NCBI GenBank assembly: GCA_003508835.1
Contig: PUFA01000072.1
Location: 2,950,501 to 3,014,500 of the forward strand
Direction of reading: 5' to 3'
Source of the DNA: Eonycteris spelaea
Taxonomy: Eukaryota > Chordata > Mammalia > Chiroptera > Pteropodidae
Length of the DNA: 64,000 bases
Both the position numbers and the translations under genes were made by a program. A model generated the notes under the pieces. That model was not told where the DNA came from and made no database searches. It was given only the letters and a program-made list of their open reading frames with translations. Positions 46,886 to 58,492 of the stretch are shown here, piece by piece. Numbering within the stretch: the first letter of the stretch is position 1; each line of letters begins with the position of its first letter.

Positions 46886-47760
46886 TTTTATCCTCATTTT
46901 AGAAAAGTGTGCAATCTATATGCAATACATATTTGTCGTAAAACCTCAATGTAGAGTAAAAACATCCAAGTGTTTCCCTGCATGTCCTCCTTATCCCACT
47001 TTCCTCATGAGAGGTAATAGTTATCGACAGTGGGGTGTGTATCATTCTGCAGTAGATACATACCCACACCCCCAGATCTGTAATTAAGAGTCTATAAATT
47101 GGCTTATACTATATGCAGTGTTCTAAGACTTGCTCTTTTGTCACTTAACTGTGTCTTAAACCTGTGTCAGGTAGTCTTTGTCCTCTTTTTAATTGTAGGT
47201 AATAACTCGTCATATGGATTTACTGTGATTTTCCTGTCTGTGGCTCTCAATTCTTTATTGTTACAAAGAATGCCTAAGTTAGCATCTGCGTACATAGACC
47301 GTTATGTACCTGCGTGTATTTAGGCTGTTATTGATTCCCAGGAAAGGAATTGTGATTTCAGTAGCTAGGTACATTAACAAATTTAGTAGGCGAACTATCG
47401 GTGGGATCTCCAGTAGGTTCAACATCTTGTGCAGTGGTAACAGGAATATACATGGGCTAGTATGGAGGATCTCCGAGATATGTAAAGTTCAGAAGAAGTA
47501 CATAAAAGTATAGTCAGCTTCCATTTGTGTGTGAGTATGTGTATTTTGAAGAGGGTTTACGGATACATATGTGTCCATGCGCATGGCATATTTCTAGGTA
47601 CCTTATACAAAACTGTTTTACCTTTAGGGAATGGGACTGGCCTGGTGTGGAAAGTGAAAAACTTTTTTTTCTACATGTGTCTTTATTATTTTTAATAATC
47701 ACACACTTTTTGATAGATACAGTCACTTTGCCTTCCAAAATACCATTTTGTTAAAATGTT
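46886..47760 (-). repeat. Old L1/HAL1 fragment (antisense)
   Basis: Diverged antisense L1 3' region: 'cagtgttctaagacttgctc', 'ggatttactgtgattttcct', 'gattcccaggaaaggaattg'. Low-confidence borders. Confidence 0.5.
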
Positions 47761-47919
47761 TGGGCATACACATTGTTAACATCAGTGATGCTCATTAATT
47801 TCACTTTATGTAACGAATATACAGATTTAAACAGAAGTGAAAATTTCCCAGTAAATTCTCTAAATATTTGTGTATTCCACTTGTATTTCTAATTTACTAA
47901 AACAAACCAAGCGGCACAA

Positions 47920-48150
47920 GTTGTACCATTTATGGAGCACCTGCCGTATGCTAGCTATTATTCTAGAAACCTTTTATAAGTGATCTGATTGCATCTTCTC
48001 TACAATTCGGTGAGGCTGACATGATTGCTCTTTGTATTATAGATGAGGTAACAGCCTCAGAAGGTCACGTAACTTTCCCAGTGGTAGACCCAGGTCTTTA
48101 TGATTTCAGACCCCATGTTCTTTCTAGTATACTGTGTAGGCGCGAGGACT
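47920..48150 (+). repeat. MIR SINE
   Basis: Sense MIR: 'ttatggagcacctgccgtat', 'ttataagtgatctgattgca', 'attatagatgaggtaacagc', 'cagaaggtcacgtaactttc'. Confidence 0.75.
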
Positions 48151-48244
48151 TTATGCAGCAGACATGGAAATTAAGTGGAGCTGCATCAGCAATCCTGGGC
48201 GACTGTGCCTTTGTTCTTCTAGGCGTATTTCTAGGTTGAGCTGA

Positions 48245-48440
48245 AATGAGGCAGTGTGCCTTTGTTCAGATCTCACTTCTGACACTTGGCAACCATGTGT
48301 CCTCAGGCAAGTTCCTTAATTTCTCTAAACCCCAGTTTCATCTTTTGTAAAATGGAGATATAGAGTCTTTCACACAGGACCTGTGAAAAGTATTACCTGT
48401 TGCTGTACCATCATCCTGGTATGGTGATTGTTAACAGTTC
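48245..48440 (-). repeat. MIR SINE (antisense)
   Basis: 'cagatctcacttctgacact', 'tcaggcaagttccttaattt', 'aaaccccagtttcatctttt' and 'gtaaaatggagata' are a typical antisense MIR. Confidence 0.75.
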
Positions 48441-48737
48441 CTACAGGGGCTTGCTTGTTAGACTGTTTGACTGTTCTTTTGCTTCTCTAAAATATAATCC
48501 TCCCAAAGAGTATTATCTTAAAGTCCATTGGTCATTATTTTGCATTACTAGAAGCCATTTTTGTTCCTGAGAAAAATAAATCAATGACTATGCAGAAAGG
48601 TTCTGATTGTAAGTATGAATCTTGAACACTCTCAGAATAAAGAGTGGTAATCGTATTTTAAAGAGGCTTTGAAGGAATGTTCTTTAGATAACTCAGCAAG
48701 TCCCTTTTTCCAAGATAGAAGGAATACAGTGTGGCTG

Positions 48738-48740
<3 letters not shown>

Positions 48741-48772
<32 letters not shown>
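48741..48772. repeat. Poly(T) run
   Basis: 32 consecutive T's. There is no SINE body on either side that I recognise, so its origin is unclear. Confidence 0.95.
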
Positions 48773-48774
<2 letters not shown>

Positions 48775-50029
48775 ATTTTGCCACATCATGTATTAGAAGC
48801 TGCCTCAGTAATATTTCGACTTCAGTTCATGTCATCTCTGTGTATCCTTTTTGTGCATTTTTCCAAGGACAGAGCACAAAGATAATAGGTTGTATTCTTG
48901 TCTTACAGTTCTGTGAAAAATGTTCTGAAGCTTCTTTTTATGGCTCGTAATTGTTTTTATGACTTTTCAGTGAAGTATGATGTGGTCTGGTAGCTTGTCA
49001 CCAAAATGCAGTTAGATTCTGCGGTAGGGAAAGATGAAAAGGAGTGATTTAATATCACTCATTATTTCTACTTGAAACTTTGATTAAGGGTTATGAATTA
49101 GGAGAGGGCAAAGTGGAGTAAAGTTGAATCAACCCTAACCTTTAAACCCTGCTTTGCAGTGGAAGAAATAGATTACTTTGGCTTATTTAAGAGAACTTTA
49201 TTCATAAAAAAGAAGGCATTAGTTTGGATTTCTTTAGATGTCATTTTATAAAATGCATCCAGATTACTTAAAAATTCTAGGAGTGTGCAAAGAGTTGTTA
49301 TTCATAGATACAGGTTAACTTTATTTAAAGTTTTATCTTTTAATTGTGTTCTCTAAGTGTTCATGCCTATACAAAAGAATTTGGAGAATAATTATCCTAT
49401 TTTAAATGATTATGGTGGACTACAATTTTTGTATCTTGCTTTAATGAGATCTTTCCATGGGCTAATGCCAGATTTTAGTTTGGACTGAAGAATCTAATTA
49501 TAATCCTGCCCTTATGGAAAATATGATTTGCTTTACAATGATCCTCTTTATGATGTGGTTTTCCAGGAATGCATTGCGGCAAAAAGCTAGGACTGTGTGT
49601 GTCCTTTAAAAAATGTCTCTCAGTATAGCTAGCATTTCATTTGCTGGTGCAGTTGATTACTTGGCCAGCAGATGGTGACCAAGTATAATGAAAATGTGCC
49701 TGTGATTGAGTATGTTGATCTATGTGAAAAACATTTTTCACTTTAAAAATATTGATTAAAATTTTTAGTCTGGATACTTAAAACTACAGTAGAATCTTTT
49801 TACCTCATTAAACTTTATTTTTATATGTAAAGGGCACTAACACTGTAAATAGCTCCCGCTCGCTCCTAAGTTGTTGGATGACTTTATGGGGGTGCCAGCT
49901 GATCAATACCTTTACTTTCTGGAGATTCTTTATGTCCATTGGCATAAACAAATACGGCTAGTAAAACATCCCTACATGTCATTCACAGAAGTACGTTCAC
50001 TTCCTTTAAGAATAGTGCAGTTGTTTGGA
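48773..50029. other. CEP112 intron, nothing recognised
   Basis: AT-rich with no recognised repeat or exon. Confidence 0.4.
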
Positions 50030-50300
50030 CAAAGACGTGTCCTACGGAAGCACTACCCAACGGAAGCGTCTGCGCCGGTCCGTGCAGCAGATGTGATTCG
50101 CGGTCCCCCTTTCGGGCTTGGAGTGCTAGCCCTGGCCTTCGAGATGAAGAGCCGCTGGGGAGGTGGCGGGCGTCGTGTTGGTGCGTGGACACGGCCTCTG
50201 CCGCGGGGAGGCCTTCGTGCCGTGCCCGCAGTTCAGGGGAACCCCTCCTCCGTGACCATCACCTGCCATCACCGTCTAGGTGCTCTTCTGTTGGTCTCAT
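50030..50300. other. Isolated CpG-rich patch in CEP112 intron
   Basis: About 270 bp of GC- and CpG-rich sequence inside an AT-rich intron, covered by a 166-codon frame (49871-50371) that starts upstream in AT-rich DNA. No family recognised for the translated product. Could be an intragenic CpG island, enhancer, or the remains of a GC-rich retrocopy or LTR. Confidence 0.5.
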
Positions 50301-51369
50301 GGTTCCTAGAAGCTCTCCCGAACAAATCTGCAAAAGAAAGAAAGATCATTTTCATAATTTTGTTTGGGTAGAACACTTAATGTGGAATAAATCTGATTAA
50401 TTTGATATTTTTGATTCAGCGGACACTAGGTAGGTAGGTAGTTAACCTTGAGCCCCGGAAATGAGACATAACTAAGGAATGAAAACTTTCTTAGGGTGTC
50501 AGTAAAACATAACTTTCACACACATAAAACCACTTAGCTACTCATTAATTTTCAACATTAATGCTAATTAAGTATCATTCTTAGGTAACAAATTGTAGCT
50601 GAGATGAAATAGCTTTGAAAATAATGGTCTTGTGTTTCTTTTAAGCTTTTTCCCCCCAGTGAGTCAGATTTTTGACAAATGCAGTCACTTTTTAAAACGA
50701 TTTTCTAATGAGTGGGGCTTTGTAATAGAAAATTTTTATTTGACCAGCAAGTTTCTTTTTGTGAGATCATAGTACTGAACAGTTTTGATTGTCCTTTTTA
50801 TAAACAAAAAGGGATGACAGTAAGCTTATAAGTATATTGAAAAACACAATTTTAAGGGGGTTAGAATACTCTGAATGTTTTATTATTAAACCCGAGAGGT
50901 ATTAATAAATGTCGATGTAAATGTGTGACTTTTAAAGATGATCTTTAGTTTTAAAATGATCTTGAGTTTTAAAATCAAATATGTTATTTTAATGTAGGAA
51001 ATGGGAAAAATATGAAGTCTTAAGATGTTTGTGGATCTGGTCTTTTTTTTTTGGGTCAGGCTTCTCATTTTTTAAAATTTAGTTTTGTTTTTCTTTTTAT
51101 TTCTAATAAAGTTCCCTTTGAAAAATTCAAATCATTATGTTGTGGATCACTGGGAGTTATTTTCATTTTCTTTTTAGTATTATTTTGATACTTTACTGCA
51201 TTATTCTTTGTTGCAATTTATTTTTGTTTCATTGATAGTTAGCAATGCCGTGAGAAGATGCAGATGGTATATAGCAATATCACCTGCTGCTCAGCTGAAT
51301 GCAAAAACATGAAATCTAAAGTTAGTTGTCCTTTTAGTTTCCTGATCATTTCTGATGCAGTAGTTATAT

Positions 51370-51790
51370 TACTCTTAAAATGTTTACACATGTAAAGCAT
51401 AGCACACATGTAAAACCTGTAGGAAAATGCAGAGGTACAGTTTAAAGAACAGTTATAAACATCCCTATACTTTTAACCCAGCCAAGAAATAGCATATTTC
51501 AGTACTTCAGGGGACCTTCGGTGTCCTCCACCTGTTGCTTCCGCTTCTCTTTTTCTGAGAGGACCACTGTCCTATACTTTGTGTTAATCATTTTTTTTAA
51601 ACTTTATATAAGTAGAATCATACTATATATATATGTATATATATGTATATATATATGTGTATATATATATAATCTTTTTCTCATACTTTTCAGATTCATG
51701 TTAATAAATTCTTTGAAACGTAGTTCATTCTTTGTTTTGGGTTATACTTTATTATTTTATTTTATTTTATTTTTATATTTTTAGGTAAAG
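51370..51790 (-). repeat. L1-like fragment (antisense) with TA repeat
   Basis: 'cagttataaacatccctata', 'taacccagccaagaaatagc' and 'tatataagtagaatcatact' are antisense old-L1 motifs. An AT microsatellite occupies 51621-51671, and (TTTTA)n lies near 51750-51775. Confidence 0.5.
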
Positions 51791-51858
51791 CAACCCTTGG
51801 TTGACCTCACAGACTGCAAGGACCTTGTCACCTTTCCATCCCTTAATTTTTATTTTTT

Positions 51859-51978
51859 ACGCCTATAGCACCTAGTCTTCCTAGGTGGTCTCCCATCCAA
51901 GTACTAACCAGGCCCGACCCTGCTTAGCCTCCAAGATCAGACGGGCTCCGGCTTGTTCAGGGTGGCATGGCCATAGAC
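51859..51978 (-). mobile_element. 5S rRNA-derived SINE, copy 2
   Basis: Minus-strand 120-bp 5S-like body with an A-rich tail on its left (51843-51858 read as T-rich). On its own strand it starts GTCTATGGCCATGCCACCC and ends AGGTGCTATAGGCGT. It shares with copy 1 the substitutions ACCACCTAGGAAGAC and ATAGGCGT, so both derive from one amplified source and not from independent copying of the 5S gene. No clear target-site duplication found. Confidence 0.88.
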
Positions 51979-52059
51979 TGTTTTGTGGTATGCTTTAAAA
52001 ATCAGTGTATAACACTGATCTTAAGTCACACAAATCTTCAGTATAAAGACATACAAATC

Positions 52060-53095
52060 TTAAGTATAAAGCTTGAAAATATTGGGGAAAAGCTTCATGG
52101 CAATGGATTTGGCAATGATTTATTGATTTAGACACCAAAAGCACAGACAACAAAAGAAAAAATAGATAAATTGGACTACATCAAAATTAAAAACTTTTGT
52201 GCACCAAGGGACACAAATAGCAGAGTGAAAAGGCAACCCATGGAATGGGATAAAATCTTCACAAATTATAAATCTGGAAAAAGGTTATTAATATCCAGAG
52301 TATATAAAGAATCCTACAACTCAGCAACAAACAACCCAATCAAAAAATGGACAAAACAAATGAATAGACATTTCTTCAAAGAAGATATACAAGTGGCCAA
52401 GAAGCACATGAAAAGATGTTAATCATCACTAATCAGCTTGGAAACGCAAATCGGAACCACAATGAGATACCACCTTATACCCATTAGGATGGCTACTATT
52501 AAAAAAAAACAAAATAAGTGTTGGTAAGGATGTGGAAAAATTGAAATACTTGTGCACTGATGGTGGAAATGTAAAATGGCATAGCTGCTGTGGAAAATAG
52601 TATGGCAGTTCCTCAAAAAATATTAAAAATAGAATTACTGTATGATCCAGCAATCCCACTTCTGGATATGTATCCAAAAGAATTGAGACTTGAACAGCTA
52701 TTTGTACACCTATGTTCGTAACATCATTTGCAGTAACCAAAAGATTGAAACATCCGTAGTGTCCATGGATAAACAAAATGTGGTATGTAAGGAAAATAAG
52801 CCAGTTACAAAAAGACAAATACTGTATTACTGCACTTATACAAGGTGCCTAGAGTAGTTCCATTCATAGAAAGTAGGATGGTGGTTGCCAGGGACTGTGG
52901 GGAGAGAGGAATGAGGAATGGGGAATTAATTGTTTAAGGGGTACAGAGTTTCATTTTGGGAAGATGGAAAAGTTCTAGAGATGGATGGTGGTGATGGTTG
53001 TATAGCAGTGCGAATGTTTTTACAACTACTGAATTAAGAATAAATAAGATGGTAAATTTTATGCTATGTGTATTTTGCTATAACTAAAAATAAAA
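52060..53095 (+). repeat. L1 3' end (sense)
   Basis: Sense L1 ORF2 C-terminal part and 3' UTR: 'cagacaacaaaagaaaaaat', 'aaaagatgttaatcatcact', 'ggaaatgtaaaatggcatag', 'gatccagcaatcccacttct', 'acaaaatgtggtatgtaagg', ending in an A-rich tail near 53090. The 83-codon frame at 52171-52422 is an ORF2 remnant. No full-length element. Confidence 0.88.
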
Positions 53096-53419
53096 AAAAA
53101 TAAGAGAAAACACAGATTAGCAGTATCAGGAATGAGTGAAAGAGGAGGCTCCACACACATCCTGTAGACATTAAGACTATAACAAGGGAATATTGTAAAT
53201 GAGTTTATACCAGTGAAAACTTTGATGAATATAGACACATTTCTTGAAAGATACAAAAACCAGTACTGACTCAAGAAGAAAATGGGAAATCTGAGTGGCT
53301 CTATATCTACCAAAGAAATTTAATTTGTAATTAACCACCTTCTCACAAATAAATCTCTAAGCCCAGATGGCTTTCTTGGTGAATTCTATCAGGCTTTTAT
53401 GGAAGAAAATTATATAATC

Positions 53420-53930
53420 ATTTAAGGCAACTTACCATGTGACCCCACAGTTCTGTTTATTTATAAGCGTTTAGTCAAGAGAAATGAAAATGTATGTCCA
53501 CATAAATATTTGAACTTGAATGTTCATAGAATGTTCAGAATAGCCAAAATATGGAGATAATCTAAATGTCCAGCACATAAATAAAAAAGCAAATTATGGT
53601 TCATCCACATAATGGAATACCACGAGCGATAAAAGAAATGAACTTTTGATACATGCAACAACATGACTCCATCTCAAAAATATTTCAGAAAAGCCAGACA
53701 TATAAATATACTACCGTTTGATCCCATATATTTGAGATTCTGCAAAATCGGGTCACCTGGGTTTGCAGGAGGGTGTAGATTGATTCCAAAGGAGCTAAGA
53801 GAACTTTTGGGTGTGATGGAAAGAGTCTATATTTATTGTGATGGTTAGGCAGATATACACATTTATCAAAACTCTTCAAACTCTGCATTTTAAAACTTAA
53901 TAAAAACTCATATCTAGGTGTAGCTGAGGC
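53420..53930 (+). repeat. Second L1 3' fragment (sense)
   Basis: 'accatgtgaccccacagttc', 'ggttcatccacataatggaa', 'ctccatctcaaaaatatttc', 'agattctgcaaaatcgggtc' and 'acttaataaaaactcatat' are an older L1M-type 3' end. Confidence 0.7.
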
Positions 53931-54784
53931 TGCCTTGGTGTGGCTTCTTCCGATCTAAACACCTGTGAACTAAAGGAGTAAGTTATCAAAGATCTCCCCA
54001 CCCCCCAACCCCAACACATAGCCAACTTACAGTGGTGAAAGAGGCATTGGAGAACTTCCGTTTAAAAAACAGAAGAAGAAATGGGAGACACATAGCAATG
54101 ACAATTTTATAGCGATTCTGAAAACTAGCCAGGCATCCAGTCCATTGCCTTTTTCTTGATTAGGGCTTGCTTCCTACAAGTGTTCTTTGTGGCTCTGTGC
54201 ATTTCCCTCTGAATTATCTTATACCATAGAAATGATTTGTTTTAAGCTGAGTAGTTTTCTCAACCAGCTTCCTGTTTGTAGGAATTTGGGGAGTCAAATA
54301 CCTCTTTTTGTTTTGAACTCTGTCCGTTTCACTTGAAGCTAGTCTAATTCCTCGTTCTCGAGGCTTTGTGTCCTTCGCCCTTCCTTGGTTTACCTTATAA
54401 GCCACAGCTTTCGAAATGATTGCCAGCACTGGTTTTCAGATGCCTCTCAAGGGCAAGGAACTTCATCCCTGCCTCTGGTACATGGGGAGTTTGACTTTGT
54501 TCCTCTGCTTTGGGAAACTTTGCCTCCTTCCTGCCCCTCTGGAGTTGCACTTCCGCTGTCTCTGTTGTTTGGAACCAGAGCCTGGCAGACTGTTTTAGTT
54601 TCCCTCCTTGTCGCAGTGTTGTATTTTCATTCTAGCTTAAGGCGGTGTTATAAGCTATTCTCGTAGGCTCATTTCTGATGCAATCTTGGCTACCATTGTC
54701 ACTAGATCTTTATTATTTTCCCAAGTTTCTGTTTTATTTACTCCTTCTGGAATTCATATTATTTCAGTGTTAGAGATTTTTTAA
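53931..54784. other. CEP112 intron, nothing recognised
   Basis: No repeat or exon recognised. Overlapping 60- and 93-codon frames (54385-54666) lack identifiable domains. Confidence 0.4.
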
Positions 54785-55500
54785 ATTAATTATTTTAATT
54801 GTAGAAATGATTTAAATTCCCCCCCCCCCCCGTCTACCTCCTCCCTCCCCTTTGCCCCTACCCTCTGGTCCATGTCCATGAGTCTCTGTTTGTCCTGTTC
54901 ATTTGTTGCTTTTAGGTTTATATCCCATATATAAGTGATATCATGTGATTTTCAACTTTTTCTGTTTGGCTTATTTCGCTTACTTTGATTATTTCAAGGT
55001 CCATCCATGTTGTTGCAAATGGCAGTATTTCATCTCTTCTTATGGCTGAGCAATATTCTATTATATATATGTATCACAGCTTCTTTAGCCAATCATCTAT
55101 CGTAGGACACTTTGGTTGCTTCCATGTCCTGGCCACTGTGAATAATGCTGCTATGAACATCCGTGTACAAATATCTTTTTGGATATGGGTTTTCAAATCT
55201 TTGGAGTAAATATTCAGTAGCGGGATTGCTGGATCATATGGTAGATCGATTCTTAGTTTTTTAAAAACCTCCATACTGTTTTCCATAGTGGCTGTACCAA
55301 TTTGCAGTCCCACCAGCAGTGTGTGAGGATTCCTTTTTCTCCACATCCTCTCCAACATTTGTTATTATCCTGTTGATTATAGCCATTCTAACAGGTGTGA
55401 GATGGTAGCTCATTGTGGTTTTGATGTGCATTTCCCTAATAGCGATGTTGAGCATCTTTTCATATATTTGTTGGCCATCAGTGTTAGAGATTTTGAATCT
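54785..55500 (-). repeat. L1 3' fragment (antisense)
   Basis: Same subfamily as the 12.0-12.8 kb copy: 'agtgatatcatgtgattttc', 'ttatttcgcttactttgatt', 'tatggctgagcaatattcta', 'ctgttttccatagtggctgt', 'ctattctaacaggtgtgaga'. A 13-base C run lies at 54819-54831. Confidence 0.85.
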
Positions 55501-58401
55501 ATCTTCCTTATCTCTTACATTTTTATTTATTCATCCCTTTATTTTTTCCTTTGTGTTCTTAGAATATTTCTTAAGCTAGTTTTCTAGTCCACGAAATTGA
55601 TTTTATGCTGTATTTGATTTGCTATTCTCTTCTTCTGTTATGGTTTTAAAATTTGGTAATCATGGTTTTCATTTGTAAGCACATTTTTATGATCACAGAT
55701 TGTTCATTTCCTTTTTACATCTGAAATGTTCACTTGAATCACATTAAGAACACAAAAAAACGTTTTAGGCGTTTCCCCCTGTTTTGTATGTAGCAAGTTT
55801 CTTTTGCAGGAGGACGTTGGGTTGGTTTCCTGTAGGCTTTTAAGCCTTCTTATCTCTCTCATTGCTTATCTCTTTATCTTTACAGATAGACAAGCCTGTG
55901 TTTCTAGTTTTGGAATCAACAGAGATGCCGAGAGAATGTTTCTGTATTCCTGTTGAAATATTTTAGCATGAGGAAAAAATGAAAGGGACAATTTATATTT
56001 CCTAGAGTTTTACTCCTTAAGAGGACTAAAAAGGCATTTGTTTGCCAGGGACTCATAATGTGCTAAAGCTTTTCTGTCTGTTCGTTTTGGCACCCTGAAA
56101 TTAATCGAGCCACAGTCCCTCTTTTCTAATTGGCACAAGCACCATAATCATGAGCTCGCTGTAATCATGTCCCCTGTACTAATTGTGGGCTGTCCTCATG
56201 AGTGCTGCGACATGCTACTCTGTGTGGCAGGCAGCGTCTGTTAGCCTGCATGAGCATGCTCAGTGTTGAGCTTTGCTTTCTACTCTTCGTTTCACTGTTC
56301 ACCTGGACCTCCAGCTCCGTCACTGGGATTTTGAGCTGCCTTTGCAGAGTTCCGGTTAACTGTGCGTTCAGCTGGAGATGGTATCAGTGGCAAGAAATGA
56401 AACTCTGTGACTAATGTCCTATGTTTCTTGTGCCAGCCAGAGTTTAGGAATGACACTGACCTCAGCGCCCTTTTACATGAAGCTGGCTTCAGCCTCTGTT
56501 TTACTTTGCCTGTATTGGAGCATGTTCAAGGCACAACAAGGGCAATAGAATAAATTTCATTTTGGACATGTTGGATTAGAAGTTGGGCTAATTCAACTTG
56601 TGTTTGTAATGGACTCAGAGGCCAAGAGAGCAATTTGGGCTGGAGACGTGGATTTGGTAATCAAAGCTGCTTATTATTTGAAAAACTAACAGTATATCAA
56701 ATTGTCCAGGGAAAGCATGAAAAGGGAAATGAAGGAGGTTAGACACAGAACCCTGGAATTATAGCATGAATGAGATGGGCAGGGAAAGAAAGGAAAAGGT
56801 TACTGTGAAGGGCCTTAAAGGCTGGGTGAAAACCAGGGAGGAGTGATTCTCCTGTGGGGCCAATAAATATAGCATCTTTAAAACACTGCCCCTAAGGTTT
56901 GAGTGAGGTCACCTAGGGGAAGGACAGATAACAGCTCATTTGCTTGAGTAGCTTGGAGAGTGTCGATGACTTTATTTACAGTACTTTAAGGATGAGGGAA
57001 GTCAGATTGTAGTTGATTGAAAAAGATATGGCAAGTTAGGACATGGATCCAAGAATTTGTTTTGAAATTTATTGTGAAGGGAAAGAGATAGGTTGGTAGA
57101 GGGCAGCTACGAGTGAGTTAAAAGGATGCACTGTTTTATGTATGCACCCTGCATAACACATCGATAAATGTTTCAGCCTTCTTTTTATTAATACTTTCTA
57201 TGAGAATAATTACTTTTAATATTTAAGCATTTTTCAATTTTTAAGTATAGCTCTTTTCATGAGTGTTTAATCTATTCTTAAAGAAGAACAGGCCACTGCT
57301 ACTATGAGTATATCAGGTGGCCTCTTCCCACATACTGAGGTTTATTTAAATGCTTGTATGGCTCTAGCACATTGCCTGATGAGTTTATTCCCTAAACATT
57401 ACTTTATCTATTTTTCTCATTTGTTTTGAAGTACTTGGCAATCCGGGATATTGAGTAGGGGTATAAAAAAATCTATAGCTCTCTTTAAAACAACTTTTTG
57501 AGACAGTCTAAATTATTTAGTAACTAGTCTAAGGAATGTTATTCTATCAGTATCACTACCAAAAAAACATGTTCATTTTAATCTTGTGTTTTTGAATTAC
57601 TATTTTGTCTTTTGGGAATACTTAGTGTGCTTCACAATTTGTGAAGGAAGTCCTGATGTGGCTTGTGGTTGAAAGTTGGTGACTTTAATTTATTATTTAA
57701 TGGTTAGTTTCCATTTCACATCTTGACACAGCTGTTCAGAAAATAGATATTTTACTTACGAATTTTCATTGAAGTAGCTTTAATAAAAATACATGAGAGA
57801 CTCCAGGCTCAGGTAGAATATTGAGAATGATATTTTTATACTGAGTTTTATATTGGAGGAAAGTCTTTTTGTTCAGATTCATTTGGAAGCTTAAAACTGT
57901 TTTTCTACTTGTGTTGTACTCATCACATTTTTACCTGAATTAACATGGCACATTTTAAAATTTAGGACTGATTTATCTGTGGTTTCTGATAAGGTTTCAG
58001 AATAATTCAAGGCTTTATTGATGTGGAATGTGACTCCAACAAAACTTTTTCAATAGTTATCTTCTCTGAGAATGTATGCTTTCTTTTTTTTCCCCCCTCT
58101 TCCTACACTTAGGAAAAGGGGAAAGGAGGAGAAAAGATTTAAATATATGTAGTTTATTATAATCCCATTTAAAGATAGCAAGTACGTAGCATTTAGGTGA
58201 CATTTAAGTGCAAGAAAATGTGAAAAATATAAGTTATTATTTATATATATATTTTGCTACTGTCACATCATTGTTAACATATCATTGTTAATAAATCATC
58301 TTATTTCTAAAAGAAAAAAAATCTGGTGATCCTACATTCGAATACCTCTGTGTCCTCCGAATTCCCTGAATTCTGATTGTTACCGTTTTGGTTATCATTA
58401 G
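55501..58401. other. CEP112 intron, 3' part
   Basis: No coding exon before 58402. A G-rich ancient repeat probably covers about 56700-57120 ('tgtgaagggccttaaaggct', 'ggtgaaaaccagggaggagt'). Otherwise nothing recognised. Confidence 0.4.
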
Positions 58402-58492
58402 GGAGCAGTACACAGCGACGCTCCAAACGAGATCACATTCGGTGAGTCCAGCCTACAGAGAAGACGGACAGAATACTACCCCCAAGAGTTGT
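58402..58492 (+). CDS. CEP112: CEP112 coding exon 4
   Basis: 91 nt, phase 2 to phase 0, encoding REQYTATLQTRSHSVSPAYR and EDGQNTTPKSC. Acceptor cattag, donor TTGT|GTAAGA. An internal TTCG|GTGAGT at 58440 is a strong potential donor. The full exon is preferred because the residues after it (SPAYREDGQN) match the family and the phases join exon 5. Confidence 0.9.

Noticed and set aside
46285..46897. Overlapping 122- and 116-codon minus-strand frames
   Set aside because: They lie in an LTR-like repeat and have no retroviral or host protein signature.
49871..50371. 166-codon intronic frame
   Set aside because: Chance frame through a CpG-rich patch. The patch itself is kept as a finding.
44095..51978. 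Functional 5S rRNA genes
   Set aside because: Both copies carry the same derived substitutions and A-rich tails, and one has a target-site duplication. They are retroposed SINE copies.
58430..58450. TTCG|GTGAGT as the true donor of CEP112 exon 4
   Set aside because: It would cut off conserved residues (SPAYREDGQN) and leave exon 5 out of phase. The TTGT|GTAAGA donor fits both.
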